This document shows, piece after piece, positions 26,539 to 35,036 of a DNA stretch of 64,000 bases. The stretch is from Candidatus Melainabacteria bacterium. GTDB taxonomy: Bacteria; Cyanobacteriota; Vampirovibrionia; Obscuribacterales; Obscuribacteraceae. The notes beneath the pieces were generated by a model that was given only the letters and a program-made list of their open reading frames with translations, searched no databases and was not told the origin of the DNA. The stretch's first letter is position 1, and the number at the start of each line of letters is the position of its first letter. The position numbers and the translations under genes were made by a program. The stretch lies in NCBI GenBank assembly GCA_003242885.1, contig QKMZ01000004.1:62001-126000 (forward strand), written 5' to 3'.

Positions 26539-26739
26539 ATGCGTGCGCTCTCTTTTGGAATCAACCGCAAGAACGCTCGCCCGGATAGTTGCGACTCATC
26601 GTTTTCAGAAGAATCGACAACAAGTCTCAGCATCAGATACTCAGAAAAAACGACCGGCACGCTCGAACGAACACCTGCTTTGGTGCTTATTCTTTGCTTG
26701 TGTAAAACACGGAAGCGGCTTTTTGTGGTTTTTTCTTGA
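26539..26739 (+). CDS. doubtful small protein
   Basis: A 66-codon frame with a very good GGAGG five bases before its ATG. The translation is Ser/Thr/Arg-rich with a hydrophobic patch near the end (ALVLILCLCK) and has no family feature. A second frame of similar length starts four bases later, so this may be chance. Confidence 0.22.
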   Translation: MRALSFGINRKNARPDSCDSSFSEESTTSLSIRYSEKTTGTLERTPALVLILCLCKTRKRLFVVFS

Positions 26740-27423
26740 CGAAGGATAACTGAGGAGGGAAGAACATCACTCTAGTGAGAGCGAAGAAACTAAGTCAATC
26801 GGAAGTTCAAAGAGCTTTCTGCAAAGCAGTTATTAGAGACTGTAAGTAGGCCAAGAGTTTGCGGATTAAGACCGCTTCTTTTACTGGATGTAAAGCACTT
26901 TGTAAACCCGTATTGTTACCGAATTCTGGTATTTTCTTGACCCGTTTTTAGAAACACCTAGGCCAACGCGCGCTCACTGTTAAGTCCTTAAACGGCGCAA
27001 ATAATGAGCACGGTGTTCATACAGTTCTTCTTTCGGCTTCAGAGAAAAACTCAAACCGGTTGCCGCTTTCGCCAGATTCCGCAGGCGCGCGCGAGGATTT
27101 TCTTAGCTCACGAAATATACATGCTCTAATACTTTGCTAAGTGCGAGCTTGATAGCTACAGATCCTGTTCTTTTACTTTCCCTTCATCGCACTACCGCTC
27201 CCTCAGCAGTCCCCCACTAATCTCACCTTACTCAAGTACACAATGTACCGATCCTGATTTTCAGGATCACGGCACTGCATGTGGTGACAAGAATGGTGAG
27301 GGTCTGCTGCGCGGAGAGTTTCTGGCTCTAACGAAAAACTCTCTATGGGCGCCGCATGAGACTGCTTCAACAAAGCATCACATGCGCTGTCCGGACAGAG
27401 TATGAACCGAAGGAATATCAGCC
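26740..27423. other. leader region of the first E2-like pair
   Basis: About 680 bases without a supported gene. Near its 3' end: GATCCTG-ATTTT-CAGGATC hairpin around 27250-27270, a longer imperfect stem GAGAGTTT...AAACTCTC at 27317-27345, and the palindrome CTGTCCGGACAG at 27387-27398, 25 bases before the ATG of the E2-like gene. These may be an attenuator and an operator. Confidence 0.4.
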
Positions 27424-29286
27424 ATGCCCTGGCAAATGATTATCTATGTATCTCTAGCTGCTGCTGGTATCTCTCTCGCCGGTTACGGCGGATGGAAAGC
27501 CTGGCGGCTGCTTCAGAAATACCTGGCACGTCCGAAGAACTACTTCATGCGCTATCTGCAAGATGCGCACAAAGAGGCTCTGCGGGCTGCTGGTGTTCAG
27601 TTCGAAGACGGCAATGCACCGGACGCGACTGCCGGCATCATCGTCAAGTACGACCATCTTCCCCAAGCTCTAGCCGCGCTGAATGCGACGCAGACAGCGT
27701 CTCTAATGCTCAACGGCAAAGAACTGCATGAAGCGGTTCTCGCTTTCGCTCACCCGAATGCGCACGAACACAACCCTGAGCAGATCACTGTTTGGACCTC
27801 CTCTCGCGACAAGACTATCGCGCCCCGCGTTCAGAGGACTATTCATGCGGTTCTAGCCGGTCGGCTGGATAAGCGCGTCAAAGTCACTCTGGACAGCAAC
27901 GGGCGCGTGGACCGCGAGTACGACCACAACTTCCACATCCTTTTCGGCACTGTTCCGCGCACAAGCACGCGCGAACAATTGCCCCTGCGGGTGTTCGACA
28001 TAGAGATTGCGCCGCAGCACTCGTATGTGTACTCCGTGACCGGCTCTCCGGTTATCGATCCGGCTACCGGCTACATCGTCGGCGAACTGACGAAGGGCTC
28101 GCTCTATATCTACGCCGACTTCTGGCAGCTCGGCGAAGAGCAGCGTTATGCGCTCTTGACGCGGGTTTTGCAACGCGTGCTCATCGAGCGCGACCCGGCA
28201 CAATTCCTCCAGGAAGTTTACGCCGAGGAAGGCGAAGGCATACCGCCGGCAGCTGGTCGCCAGACGATCGCTGATGAGGGCTTCGAAGAAGCGGGAGAGC
28301 GTGCCGTTGTGCGCGCCACCATCCACAAGTTCCTCAGCCCCTACCTGCGGCAAGAAATCCACGTGAAGAACTGCCAGGGACAGACGCAGCGCCCGCTCAA
28401 CGACGGCATGTTCCACGTCTTCTTCAACTCTGCCGCCGCCGGACGCGCAGGCGAAGACGCGCCCAAGAAGCTGCTCGGCTGTGACTTGATTCGCCAGGAT
28501 AAGGCGTTCGGTCCCACCGGTCTGGGCATCCCACTCTTCGAAGCGAGCGGCTTCATCTACGCAGAACTCGTCGGCAGCAATTTGTATATTCACCAGTATC
28601 TGCTCACGCACGCATCCAAAGCGGAAGCGAAGCTGCTTGCTCGACTGTTTGTCAAAGCAGGCAAGCAGGTGGAAAAACAAGCTGCACGTGCAGGTGGTCC
28701 GCGCTTCACAGAAGAAGACCTCAAAGAAGAAGCGGCACTGATTGCAGCGAGCGTCAAAGCCGGCAAGAACGACAAGCCGGTGAGCGAACAAGAACTGAGC
28801 AAGGCTCTGCGCGACGCTGTGATCGCAGACGCCGAAGTCTTCCGGCTCGAGCACTCCGGCGCCGAAGAGTTGGGGCGCGAGTTCGATGAACTCTGCCGAG
28901 TGTACAAAGTGCGTTCGGTGGAAGTGAAGCAGAAGTCGATTGTGATCATGACCGACATGCTCTACTGCGTTGACCCGCGGTCGGGCAAACGGCATGAAAT
29001 CGGCGAGTTCAAAATCACGATCCCGATGGACTCCAACTCGGAAGTGACCTGGCTCAACCAGACCAGGACCATCCAGATGGAGAGCCGCACGATGCATGCT
29101 CCGCATGTTTCCAGCCGCGGCAAGGCGTGCTTCGGCAACACGCAAGACCTCTTCCCGATGCTCATCAAGAAGCGCGAATACGCTTCGGCAGTGCAGCTGG
29201 CTATTGCTTTCGTCGAATCGGTCAACACCTCTGATGCCTGGGGCAAGGGAATCTCGCTGTTTCCCGAAGCCGTGGGCGAGGTGTGA
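27424..29286 (+). CDS. membrane-anchored E2(UBC)-like protein with duplicated module, paralogue 1
   Basis: A 620-residue protein; AAGGA precedes the ATG. One N-terminal membrane helix (IIYVSLAAAGISLAGYGGW) anchors it. Two copies of an unknown module of about 130 residues follow (about 150-285 and 297-415), each with a FHILFG/FHVFFN strand and a GELTKGSLYIY/AELVGSNLYIH block. The C-terminal 130 residues (about 485-612) look like a UBC fold: REFDEL, KRHEIGEFKITI, a WLNQTR strand, then HAPHVSSRGKACFGN with Cys569 where E2 enzymes hold the thioester cysteine, and a helical SAVQLAIAFVESVN end. The product is probably a membrane-bound Ubl-conjugating enzyme. It is 21 bases upstream of a second E2-like gene. 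The E2 call rests on motif order seen by eye. Confidence 0.65.
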   Translation: MPWQMIIYVSLAAAGISLAGYGGWKAWRLLQKYLARPKNYFMRYLQDAHKEALRAAGVQFEDGNAPDATAGIIVKYDHLPQALAALNATQTASLMLNGKELHEAVLAFAHPNAHEHNPEQITVWTSSRDKTIAPRVQRTIHAVLAGRLDKRVKVTLDSNGRVDREYDHNFHILFGTVPRTSTREQLPLRVFDIEIAPQHSYVYSVTGSPVIDPATGYIVGELTKGSLYIYADFWQLGEEQRYALLTRVLQRVLIERDPAQFLQEVYAEEGEGIPPAAGRQTIADEGFEEAGERAVVRATIHKFLSPYLRQEIHVKNCQGQTQRPLNDGMFHVFFNSAAAGRAGEDAPKKLLGCDLIRQDKAFGPTGLGIPLFEASGFIYAELVGSNLYIHQYLLTHASKAEAKLLARLFVKAGKQVEKQAARAGGPRFTEEDLKEEAALIAASVKAGKNDKPVSEQELSKALRDAVIADAEVFRLEHSGAEELGREFDELCRVYKVRSVEVKQKSIVIMTDMLYCVDPRSGKRHEIGEFKITIPMDSNSEVTWLNQTRTIQMESRTMHAPHVSSRGKACFGNTQDLFPMLIKKREYASAVQLAIAFVESVNTSDAWGKGISLFPEAVGEV

Positions 29287-29307
29287 TGCATGCCCAGGAG
29301 AAGCAAA

Positions 29308-30171
29308 ATGAAAAGCTATCTAGTGAAAGACCTCACGGATGAGCAGCTGAGCTTGCTGACCAATGCAGGCGTGCAGCACTATCCGTGGGACTCGGGCATC
29401 ATGTTCGAGGAAACGCAATTGGACACCGTGCTGGCTGTCCTGAATGCCACAGGCGCCAAGAGCAAGTCGAAGTATGAGAACGTCTACAAGCTCAAGCTCA
29501 CCTTCAAGAAGAGGAAAAAGGAGGGGGGGAAGAAGGACGAAGTTGATGAGGAAACACTGCGTCGCGAAGCCGAACGCCTGGAGTATCGCAAGCGGTACAT
29601 CAAGGCATGCGAGTCACGGACGAAGTCGATTCTGGACGCTGCCGCCAGTACCGCCTCCGGCAATCGCAAGAAGCTCGCTGCAGCCAAGCAGCGCTTTGTG
29701 ACGAGCAAGCGGACGGAAGTCTTCGGCGCAAGCAAAATCGCCGGCAACGAAATCGCGACGCAAACTCTTATCGAGGAACTGGAGCGGGTGCGCATGGTTC
29801 AGGGTGTTCAGGCGGTGCACGTGGTGCCCAACCGGCTCCTTATCGCCACTGAAATACTCTGCGCTACCGACCCGGAAAGCGGCTTGCGTCACGAGATTGG
29901 TCAGTTTCTCATCACCGTCTACCTGGACGGCAGTGAAGACGGAATCCGCTGGCAGAACAACTCTCGCCGTGTCGACGGCGTGCGCGAGCGCATGCATGCG
30001 CCGACCGTCTTCTCGGACGGCAGAGCAGGCGCCGCTGAAATCCATGCCACAGTCATGGAATTGATCGCGCGCCTCGAGCTCTCCACAGTCGCCGAGTTGG
30101 CTATCCAGTTCATCGAGAACCCGGAAGCCAACGAGTACGGCAAGTACGTGAGTAAATGGCCAATGCTCTGA
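29308..30171 (+). CDS. E2-like protein lacking the catalytic cysteine (UEV-like), paralogue 1
   Basis: A 287-residue protein from ATG 29308 (AGGAGAAG upstream; the ATG at 29290 lacks a site). It starts MKSYLVKDLTDEQLSLL, has a Lys/Glu/Arg-rich middle helix (about 70-130) and a C-terminal UBC-like domain: LRHEIGQFLITVYLDG, a WQNNSRR strand, then MHAPTVFSDGRAGAAEI. The paralogue at 34161 has DGTACIDEI here and the two larger proteins GKACFGN/GNACMGN, so the cysteine is replaced by Gly241. In eukaryotes such cysteine-less E2 variants pair with an active E2. The gene is coupled to the membrane E2-like gene upstream, which fits a heterodimer; this is inference. No membrane segment. Confidence 0.6.
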   Translation: MKSYLVKDLTDEQLSLLTNAGVQHYPWDSGIMFEETQLDTVLAVLNATGAKSKSKYENVYKLKLTFKKRKKEGGKKDEVDEETLRREAERLEYRKRYIKACESRTKSILDAAASTASGNRKKLAAAKQRFVTSKRTEVFGASKIAGNEIATQTLIEELERVRMVQGVQAVHVVPNRLLIATEILCATDPESGLRHEIGQFLITVYLDGSEDGIRWQNNSRRVDGVRERMHAPTVFSDGRAGAAEIHATVMELIARLELSTVAELAIQFIENPEANEYGKYVSKWPML

Positions 30172-30200
30172 ACTAAGAGCGCCACCTCTTCCTACAATCG

Positions 30201-30260
30201 GGGAGCCATGAGCACAAGTCTGCGACAAACTTGTAGGTCTCATGGCTCCCTTTCTTTTTT
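30201..30260 (+). terminator. terminator of the first E2-like pair
   Basis: GGGAGCCATGAG (30201-30212) pairs with CTCATGGCTCCC (30239-30250), with inner ACAAGT/ACTTGT pairing, followed by TTTCTTTTTT. Confidence 0.9.
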
Positions 30261-30312
30261 CGTTTCAAGCTTCTAAGCAAATTTACTTTTAAAAAAAAAT
30301 TTGATCAAAATG

Positions 30313-30328
30313 GCACCATATATGGTGC
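30313..30328. promoter_or_regulatory. 16-bp perfect palindrome, possible operator
   Basis: GCACCATATATGGTGC reads the same on both strands. It lies between the terminator of one E2 pair and the tandem Ubl gene. Confidence 0.45.
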
Positions 30329-30419
30329 GGCTACGAATTTCCTGCGATTTTTATCGCAGCAAATCTCATCCGAGTTTTCTATTGACCAGATCATGCCTGA
30401 ATCTCAAGTGGCGCACTCA

Positions 30420-30594
30420 CTCCGAAAACCCGGAATTTTCGGAGCAAAATCGCCACATCAAAGTCTATAAAAGCCCATAAAACCATAACTCGAGTTCTCA
30501 GCATTCACGCACGCAAAACTGCAAAAAGACCGAAAACGCTTGATGGATCAAGGTTCTGCAGGTACTCCGAAGTTTTGAGAGTTTTCGGAGTGCC
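30420..30594. repeat. two inverted repeats with shared CTCCGAA arms
   Basis: First: CTCCGAAAA (30420-30428) with TTTTCGGAG (30436-30444). Second: ACTCCGAA (30564-30571) with TTCGGAGT (30584-30591). The same arms at 130-bp distance suggest sites for one regulator or related hairpins. Confidence 0.5.
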
Positions 30595-31321
30595 TGGAAA
30601 GGGTCGAACACGACCATATATACATCGGCAATATTTCAGTCGCACGAAATAAGTTACGGCAAATCTATTTTCGCTCAGCATTTGGCTCGCGATGTCATAT
30701 AGAAATGAATAGAAAAACCGCTAGTCAAGCAGCAGAATCCGAGCACTTAAACCTTTGGGAAGCGGCGCTAGCACTTGAGAACACAACATCAAAAACAGGC
30801 ACAGACAGTCAGTTGCTTGAAAACCACACAAACGCTTGTCAGTACAGACCGCACCTGCAACTGACAACCATCAAAAACAAAATGCCAAGAGATCATGGTT
30901 CCGCACGCCCGTATTCAACTGCGCGAAGTTAAAGCCTGCTTTGAATCTGTTAAACCATTCGAAAGCATATATACATCTCTGAGTGTCTATTTCTTGACAG
31001 CATCACAAGAAGCACATTAGAGCTAGGTTTTCGCGCGATAGAGCTTCTCAAGGCAAATGATACGCGTGTATGTGCGCGCGTTGTAATAGCAAGAGCCTCT
31101 TTGCTAGTTACATGTTCCTGTGTTTCCTTGTTTTCCCTTCGCTCTTTCAACCACCTCTCAATCCCATTCGCGTTCGATAGTTTGTTATCACCACCGGCGG
31201 TACCGCTGTGGGAAAACGCGCGCTTGGGTTTTTTGATTGCTGTGGACAGAGCAGGAGACACACCAACCCCGAGACCTTATTCCGGTCTCACTCTCGTACG
31301 AAGTCAAAGGAGCTAAACATC

Positions 31322-32089
31322 ATGGCAAACCTGAACAAGCCCGAAACGGCCACGACCACCGATTCCGCCACCGGCACCAACAACACCGCTGCCGTCGGCA
31401 CCATCTCCGTGAATGTCGGCGTCCCCGGCAACATCAAGAAGCTCGTTCTCGAAGGCAACGGCTGGACCGTCAAGGACGTCCTGAAGTACGCCGAAATCGA
31501 CGCCAACGGCTACGACATCCGCGTCAGCGGTCAGCCGTCCAACGCCGATACGCCTGTCACCGACGGCCAGACCGTCCTCCTGCTCCGCCCCGTTCGCGGC
31601 AACGTCGACCTGGGCAAGAACGAGAACAACGGCGCCACCGGAACGATTTCCGTGAACGTCGGCGTTCCCGGCAACATCAAGAAGCTCGTCCTCGAGGGCA
31701 ACAGCTGGACCGTCCAGTCCGTGCTGCGCCAGGCCGAGGTCGACGCTTCCGGCTACGACATCCGCGTCAGCGGTCAGCCGGCTTCGCTCACCACGCCCGT
31801 CACCGACGGTCAGACCGTGCTGCTGCTCCGCCCCGTGCGCGGCAACGTCGACCTGAACAAGGACAACAACGGCGCCACCGGAACGATTTCCGTGAACGTC
31901 GGCGTCCCCGGCAACATCAAGAAGCTCGTCCTCGAAGGCAACAGCTGGACCGTCCAGTCCGTGCTGCGCCAGGCCGAGGTCGACGCTTCCGGTTACGACA
32001 TCCGCGTCAGCGGCCAGCCGGCTTCGCTGACCACTGCGGTCACCGACGGCCAGACGGTTCTGCTGCTCCGCCCCGTCCGCGGCAACTAA
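31322..32089 (+). CDS. tandem triple ubiquitin-like protein
   Basis: A 255-residue protein with AAGGAG before its ATG. After 25 Thr/Ala-rich residues it has three 69-residue beta-grasp repeats (26-94, 107-175, 187-255) joined by linkers of 12 and 11 residues. Each repeat begins GTISVNVGVPGNIKKLVLEG, has a helix (WTVQSVLRQAEVD), a GYDIRVSGQP strand, and ends DGQTVLLLRPVRGN. The end resembles both MoaD/ThiS (DG..V.l.PP..GG) and ubiquitin (LRLRGG). Repeats 2 and 3 differ by one residue; repeat 1 is more diverged. The protein ends right after the third RGN. Removal of the final Asn, and cutting after RG between repeats, would give conjugatable glycine ends. Such a cut would suit the JAB enzyme encoded downstream. 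This is the modifier of the locus. Confidence 0.85.
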   Translation: MANLNKPETATTTDSATGTNNTAAVGTISVNVGVPGNIKKLVLEGNGWTVKDVLKYAEIDANGYDIRVSGQPSNADTPVTDGQTVLLLRPVRGNVDLGKNENNGATGTISVNVGVPGNIKKLVLEGNSWTVQSVLRQAEVDASGYDIRVSGQPASLTTPVTDGQTVLLLRPVRGNVDLNKDNNGATGTISVNVGVPGNIKKLVLEGNSWTVQSVLRQAEVDASGYDIRVSGQPASLTTAVTDGQTVLLLRPVRGN

Positions 32090-32159
32090 GACCGTCAACT
32101 CGTCAGTCGCTATCTCAAGGCATTGAGGTGCGACGGCTTCCTACGTGACATTGTTGGTT

Positions 32160-32196
32160 GAAGTGGCTCCCGCTTGGGGAGCCACTTCTCTTTAGT
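32160..32196 (+). terminator. terminator after the tandem Ubl gene
   Basis: GAAGTGGCTCCC (32160-32171) pairs perfectly with GGGAGCCACTTC (32177-32188) over GCTTG; TCTTT follows. It may separate strong Ubl expression from the enzyme genes downstream. Confidence 0.85.
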
Positions 32197-32241
32197 GTCT
32201 CTCTATGAGGCCGTGCGTCGCCGTTAATAGGTGGACCCCAT

Positions 32242-34146
32242 ATGAACGAGTTTCAGCAAACTCTCGCGTTGGCTGGCACTGGCGTCTTCATAGTCGCCGG
32301 GTTGCTCGCCTTTGCGCAGCATTATCTCCACCTGTTCTTTGGTCGCCCCGGAACACCTGCTCAGGTGTTCGTTCGTTGGCTCACCGAAGAGCAAAAGGAG
32401 AAGCTGCGTCTGGCTTCGATCCCCTACACTCAAACAAGCGCTGGAGCTGGAGAAGACGGTGTCTCGTTTTCCCCACAGTCATTTGCAAGGGCAAAGCGAC
32501 TGCTCAAAGCGCGCGTGGTCGAAGTCTTCCCATCAAGCGGTCGAGCATTCGAGGAAGCGGTTCTCGCTTTCGGCGAACGGCGTGACCCCGCGTTAAGCGG
32601 CTTCAGGACAGAAGTCGCTGGATCTCTCAAGTGGTACGACCTTAAAGGCCGGCTCAACCGCCGCCGCCTTGCAGCTCTGGTCGACGATGCCCTCATGCCC
32701 AGCGTGAAGAAGGACATTGTCGTTCACCTGAAGAATGGTCAACCCGCCGCTCCCGCAACGGACGGCAAATTCCATCTCTATCTTTTCAGCACGCCACAGA
32801 ATCTGGCAGGTGGTGTCCATCCGCCGCAGAGGCTGATGGGAGCGCAGATGAGCACCGGACAGACGGTGTTTGGCGCTTCCGGAACAGGTGTGCCGATCAT
32901 CGAGCCCAACACTAACTTCGCGCTTGGCGAGCTGGTGGACAGCAACTTGTATGTCCACCTCGATCTAGTCACGCGAAAGAATCTGAAGGCGCGAGCCGGT
33001 CTTCTGCTCAGGATTCTGCAGCAGGTGCACGGCGAACTGGCTGCCGACAAGTTCCTCGAAGACCTGATTGCTTCGGTGAAAGCCGAGAATCAGGCAGTGG
33101 AGAATGCCGACACGAGCGAGTTCCGTGTGGAAGGCGAGGGCATAACCGGCCGCCGGCTGGTTGTGTTGTCTTCTCTCGTGCGCGAGATTCTCACGCCCGT
33201 CGTCAACTCCAATGTGATCATTCGCGATTGCAATGGGCTCAACGCGACGCCTGTCAACGACGGCAATTTCCGCATCTTCATGCACTCCTCACCCATCGGT
33301 GCTCCGTGTCTCACAGCGCCGGAGCGAGTCTGGGGTCATCGCATGCTCAAGCGCGAAACAGCTTTTGCACCTTCCGCTCACGGCATGCCACTCATCGACG
33401 ACAACGGCTTTATCGTCGGCGAGATTGTCGGGCGCAATCTCTATCTGCACATGCACTATGTCCACTTCGGTGCCAAGATGGAAGCGGCTCTGGCTGCCAA
33501 ACTCTTGCTCGAAGTGCGCAAGGAAGTGCAAGGTGCAGTGGACGCGGACAACAGTGTGATTACGCGCAAAGTCGCGGATCACTACGTGCAGGAATGCACC
33601 CGTCAGTTCAACGCGGGCAAGTCGAAGAAGGTCAGCGCCTCTGATCTCAATACAGCGCAAGCGACATTCCACGAGCACCTGAAGGGCGCTCTTCTGGAAG
33701 AGTTCGATTACCTGCGGCTGCAAGCTGCTCCGGCTGAGGAAATCGGCCGTGAGTTCGATGAGCTGACCACGCTGGCCAACGTCAACGGCGTGCGGGTCGA
33801 TGGCAACCTGATTGTCGTCAGCACCGATGTACTCTACTGCGTCAACCCCAACACGGGGCTCAGGCACGAGATCGGCGCATTCGATATTCACATCGATATT
33901 TCCACCAACATGATCAAGTGGTTCAACAAGACCCGCAAGGTCCCTGGTGGCAACGGCAACATGAACGCTCCGCACGTTGATCCCAACGGCAACGCTTGCA
34001 TGGGCAACACTCGGGATCTTTTCCCGCAGCTCATCCACAAGCGCGAACTCGCCTCGGCCGTTCAGCTCGCCATCGCCTTTGTCGAGTCGGTGAACGTCGC
34101 CGACAACTGGGGCGCCTACATCACCAGCTGGCCAGTCGCCAGGTAA
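32242..34146 (+). CDS. membrane-anchored E2(UBC)-like protein with duplicated module, paralogue 2
   Basis: A 634-residue paralogue of the 27424 protein, with the same order: N-terminal membrane helix (LALAGTGVFIVAGLLAFA), two modules of about 130 residues (about 150-275 and 305-435; FHLYLFS...GELVDSNLYVH and FRIFMHS...GEIVGRNLYLH), a helical region, and a C-terminal UBC-like domain (about 500-630) with LRHEIGAFDIHIDI, WFNKTRK, and NAPHVDPNGNACMGN holding Cys586. AGGTGG precedes the ATG. It is 14 bases upstream of an E2-like partner with cysteine. All key residues seen in paralogue 1 are conserved. Probably a membrane-bound conjugating enzyme for the tandem Ubl; what the duplicated module binds is unknown. 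Confidence 0.65.
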   Translation: MNEFQQTLALAGTGVFIVAGLLAFAQHYLHLFFGRPGTPAQVFVRWLTEEQKEKLRLASIPYTQTSAGAGEDGVSFSPQSFARAKRLLKARVVEVFPSSGRAFEEAVLAFGERRDPALSGFRTEVAGSLKWYDLKGRLNRRRLAALVDDALMPSVKKDIVVHLKNGQPAAPATDGKFHLYLFSTPQNLAGGVHPPQRLMGAQMSTGQTVFGASGTGVPIIEPNTNFALGELVDSNLYVHLDLVTRKNLKARAGLLLRILQQVHGELAADKFLEDLIASVKAENQAVENADTSEFRVEGEGITGRRLVVLSSLVREILTPVVNSNVIIRDCNGLNATPVNDGNFRIFMHSSPIGAPCLTAPERVWGHRMLKRETAFAPSAHGMPLIDDNGFIVGEIVGRNLYLHMHYVHFGAKMEAALAAKLLLEVRKEVQGAVDADNSVITRKVADHYVQECTRQFNAGKSKKVSASDLNTAQATFHEHLKGALLEEFDYLRLQAAPAEEIGREFDELTTLANVNGVRVDGNLIVVSTDVLYCVNPNTGLRHEIGAFDIHIDISTNMIKWFNKTRKVPGGNGNMNAPHVDPNGNACMGNTRDLFPQLIHKRELASAVQLAIAFVESVNVADNWGAYITSWPVAR

Positions 34147-34160
34147 GGGGGAGAAAAGCT

Positions 34161-35021
34161 ATGAAGAGCTATATCGTTCCGAACCTGGATGCAAACGATA
34201 AGCAGATGCTGCACGACCACGGTGTGGTGTACTACCCGTGGGACGACGTCTCGATCATCATCGGCGAAGCGCATCTCCAGCAAGCACTCAAGCTGCTGGG
34301 CGCGACTGCCTCCGAGAAAGAAACCGAGTACGAAGGTTTTTACCAGCTCACGCTCGCATTCACTCCCGTTGCGACAGCAGCGGCGAATACCAGTCTGCGC
34401 GGGCGTCAATATGACGCGACCATGCTGGCCTCGCGTGCGCGGTACATCGAGCTGTGTTCCGCGCGACTCGGCGACATGGCCAAGCAGGCAGTTGCGAAGA
34501 TCAACAGTCGCAAGCAGAAGCTCGGTCCCGCGCAAGAAGTCTTCGTGAAGAATGCCCGGCACCACTTCGTTGGTTCCACGAATCTTCCTGAAGACGCGCT
34601 CAAGCAGCGCTTCTCGGACGAGTACGATCGCCTGATGGCGGTCGACAAGGTGAAGGCTGTTCGCGTCACCAATGGTGCGCTTCTGGTCTTCACCGAGACT
34701 CTCGTCGCCACCCATCCCAAGTTTGGCAAACGCCATGAGCTGGGCGAATTCATGATCGTCATCCGCACCGATGGTCTGGACGACGGTGTCAAATGGTTCA
34801 ACAGCACTCGCCGCGTACGCACAGTGCAGCCCGGAATGAACGCGCCTCGCGTCTACCCGGACGGCACGGCTTGCATCGATGAAATCAAGGAAACCCTCCT
34901 CGAGCTCATCGCGCAATTCGAATTCGCCACTGTCGCCGAGCTGGCCATCCAGTTCGTCGAGACCGTCGGCGAAGACGACATGAGCAAGTTCATCGACAAA
35001 TGGCCGCTCGCAAGAGCCTGA
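34161..35021 (+). CDS. E2-like protein with cysteine, paralogue 2
   Basis: A 286-residue protein from ATG 34161, GGGGGAGA upstream. It begins MKSYIVPNLDANDKQML like its paralogue at 29308, has a helical middle, and ends in the UBC-like domain: EYDRLMAVDKVKAVRV, KRHELGEFMIVIRTDG, WFNSTRRV, NAPRVYPDGTACIDEI with Cys238, and ELAIQFVETV. Unlike the paralogue, the cysteine is present, though the residues after it (IDE instead of x-GN) differ from those of the membrane E2s. It sits between the membrane E2-like gene and the JAB gene with gaps of 14 and 15 bases, so the three are one operon. Confidence 0.6.
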   Translation: MKSYIVPNLDANDKQMLHDHGVVYYPWDDVSIIIGEAHLQQALKLLGATASEKETEYEGFYQLTLAFTPVATAAANTSLRGRQYDATMLASRARYIELCSARLGDMAKQAVAKINSRKQKLGPAQEVFVKNARHHFVGSTNLPEDALKQRFSDEYDRLMAVDKVKAVRVTNGALLVFTETLVATHPKFGKRHELGEFMIVIRTDGLDDGVKWFNSTRRVRTVQPGMNAPRVYPDGTACIDEIKETLLELIAQFEFATVAELAIQFVETVGEDDMSKFIDKWPLARA

Positions 35022-35036
35022 GCCCAGGAGAAGACA

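Larger units (their letters stand above)
30261..31321. other. 1-kb noncoding region upstream of the tandem Ubl gene
   Basis: No supported gene. It holds a 16-bp palindrome (30313-30328), a CTGCGAT-TTTT-ATCGCAG hairpin (30342-30359), two inverted repeats with the same CTCCGAA/TTCGGAG arms (30420-30444, 30564-30591), and two copies of CATATATACATC near 30614 and 30965. The 75-codon frame at 30705 has no ribosome binding site. TTGACA at 30995 with TTAGAG 17 bases on may be a promoter. Confidence 0.5.

Noticed and set aside
30705-30932. 75-codon frame in the region before the Ubl gene
   Set aside because: No ribosome binding site and low-complexity polar translation.
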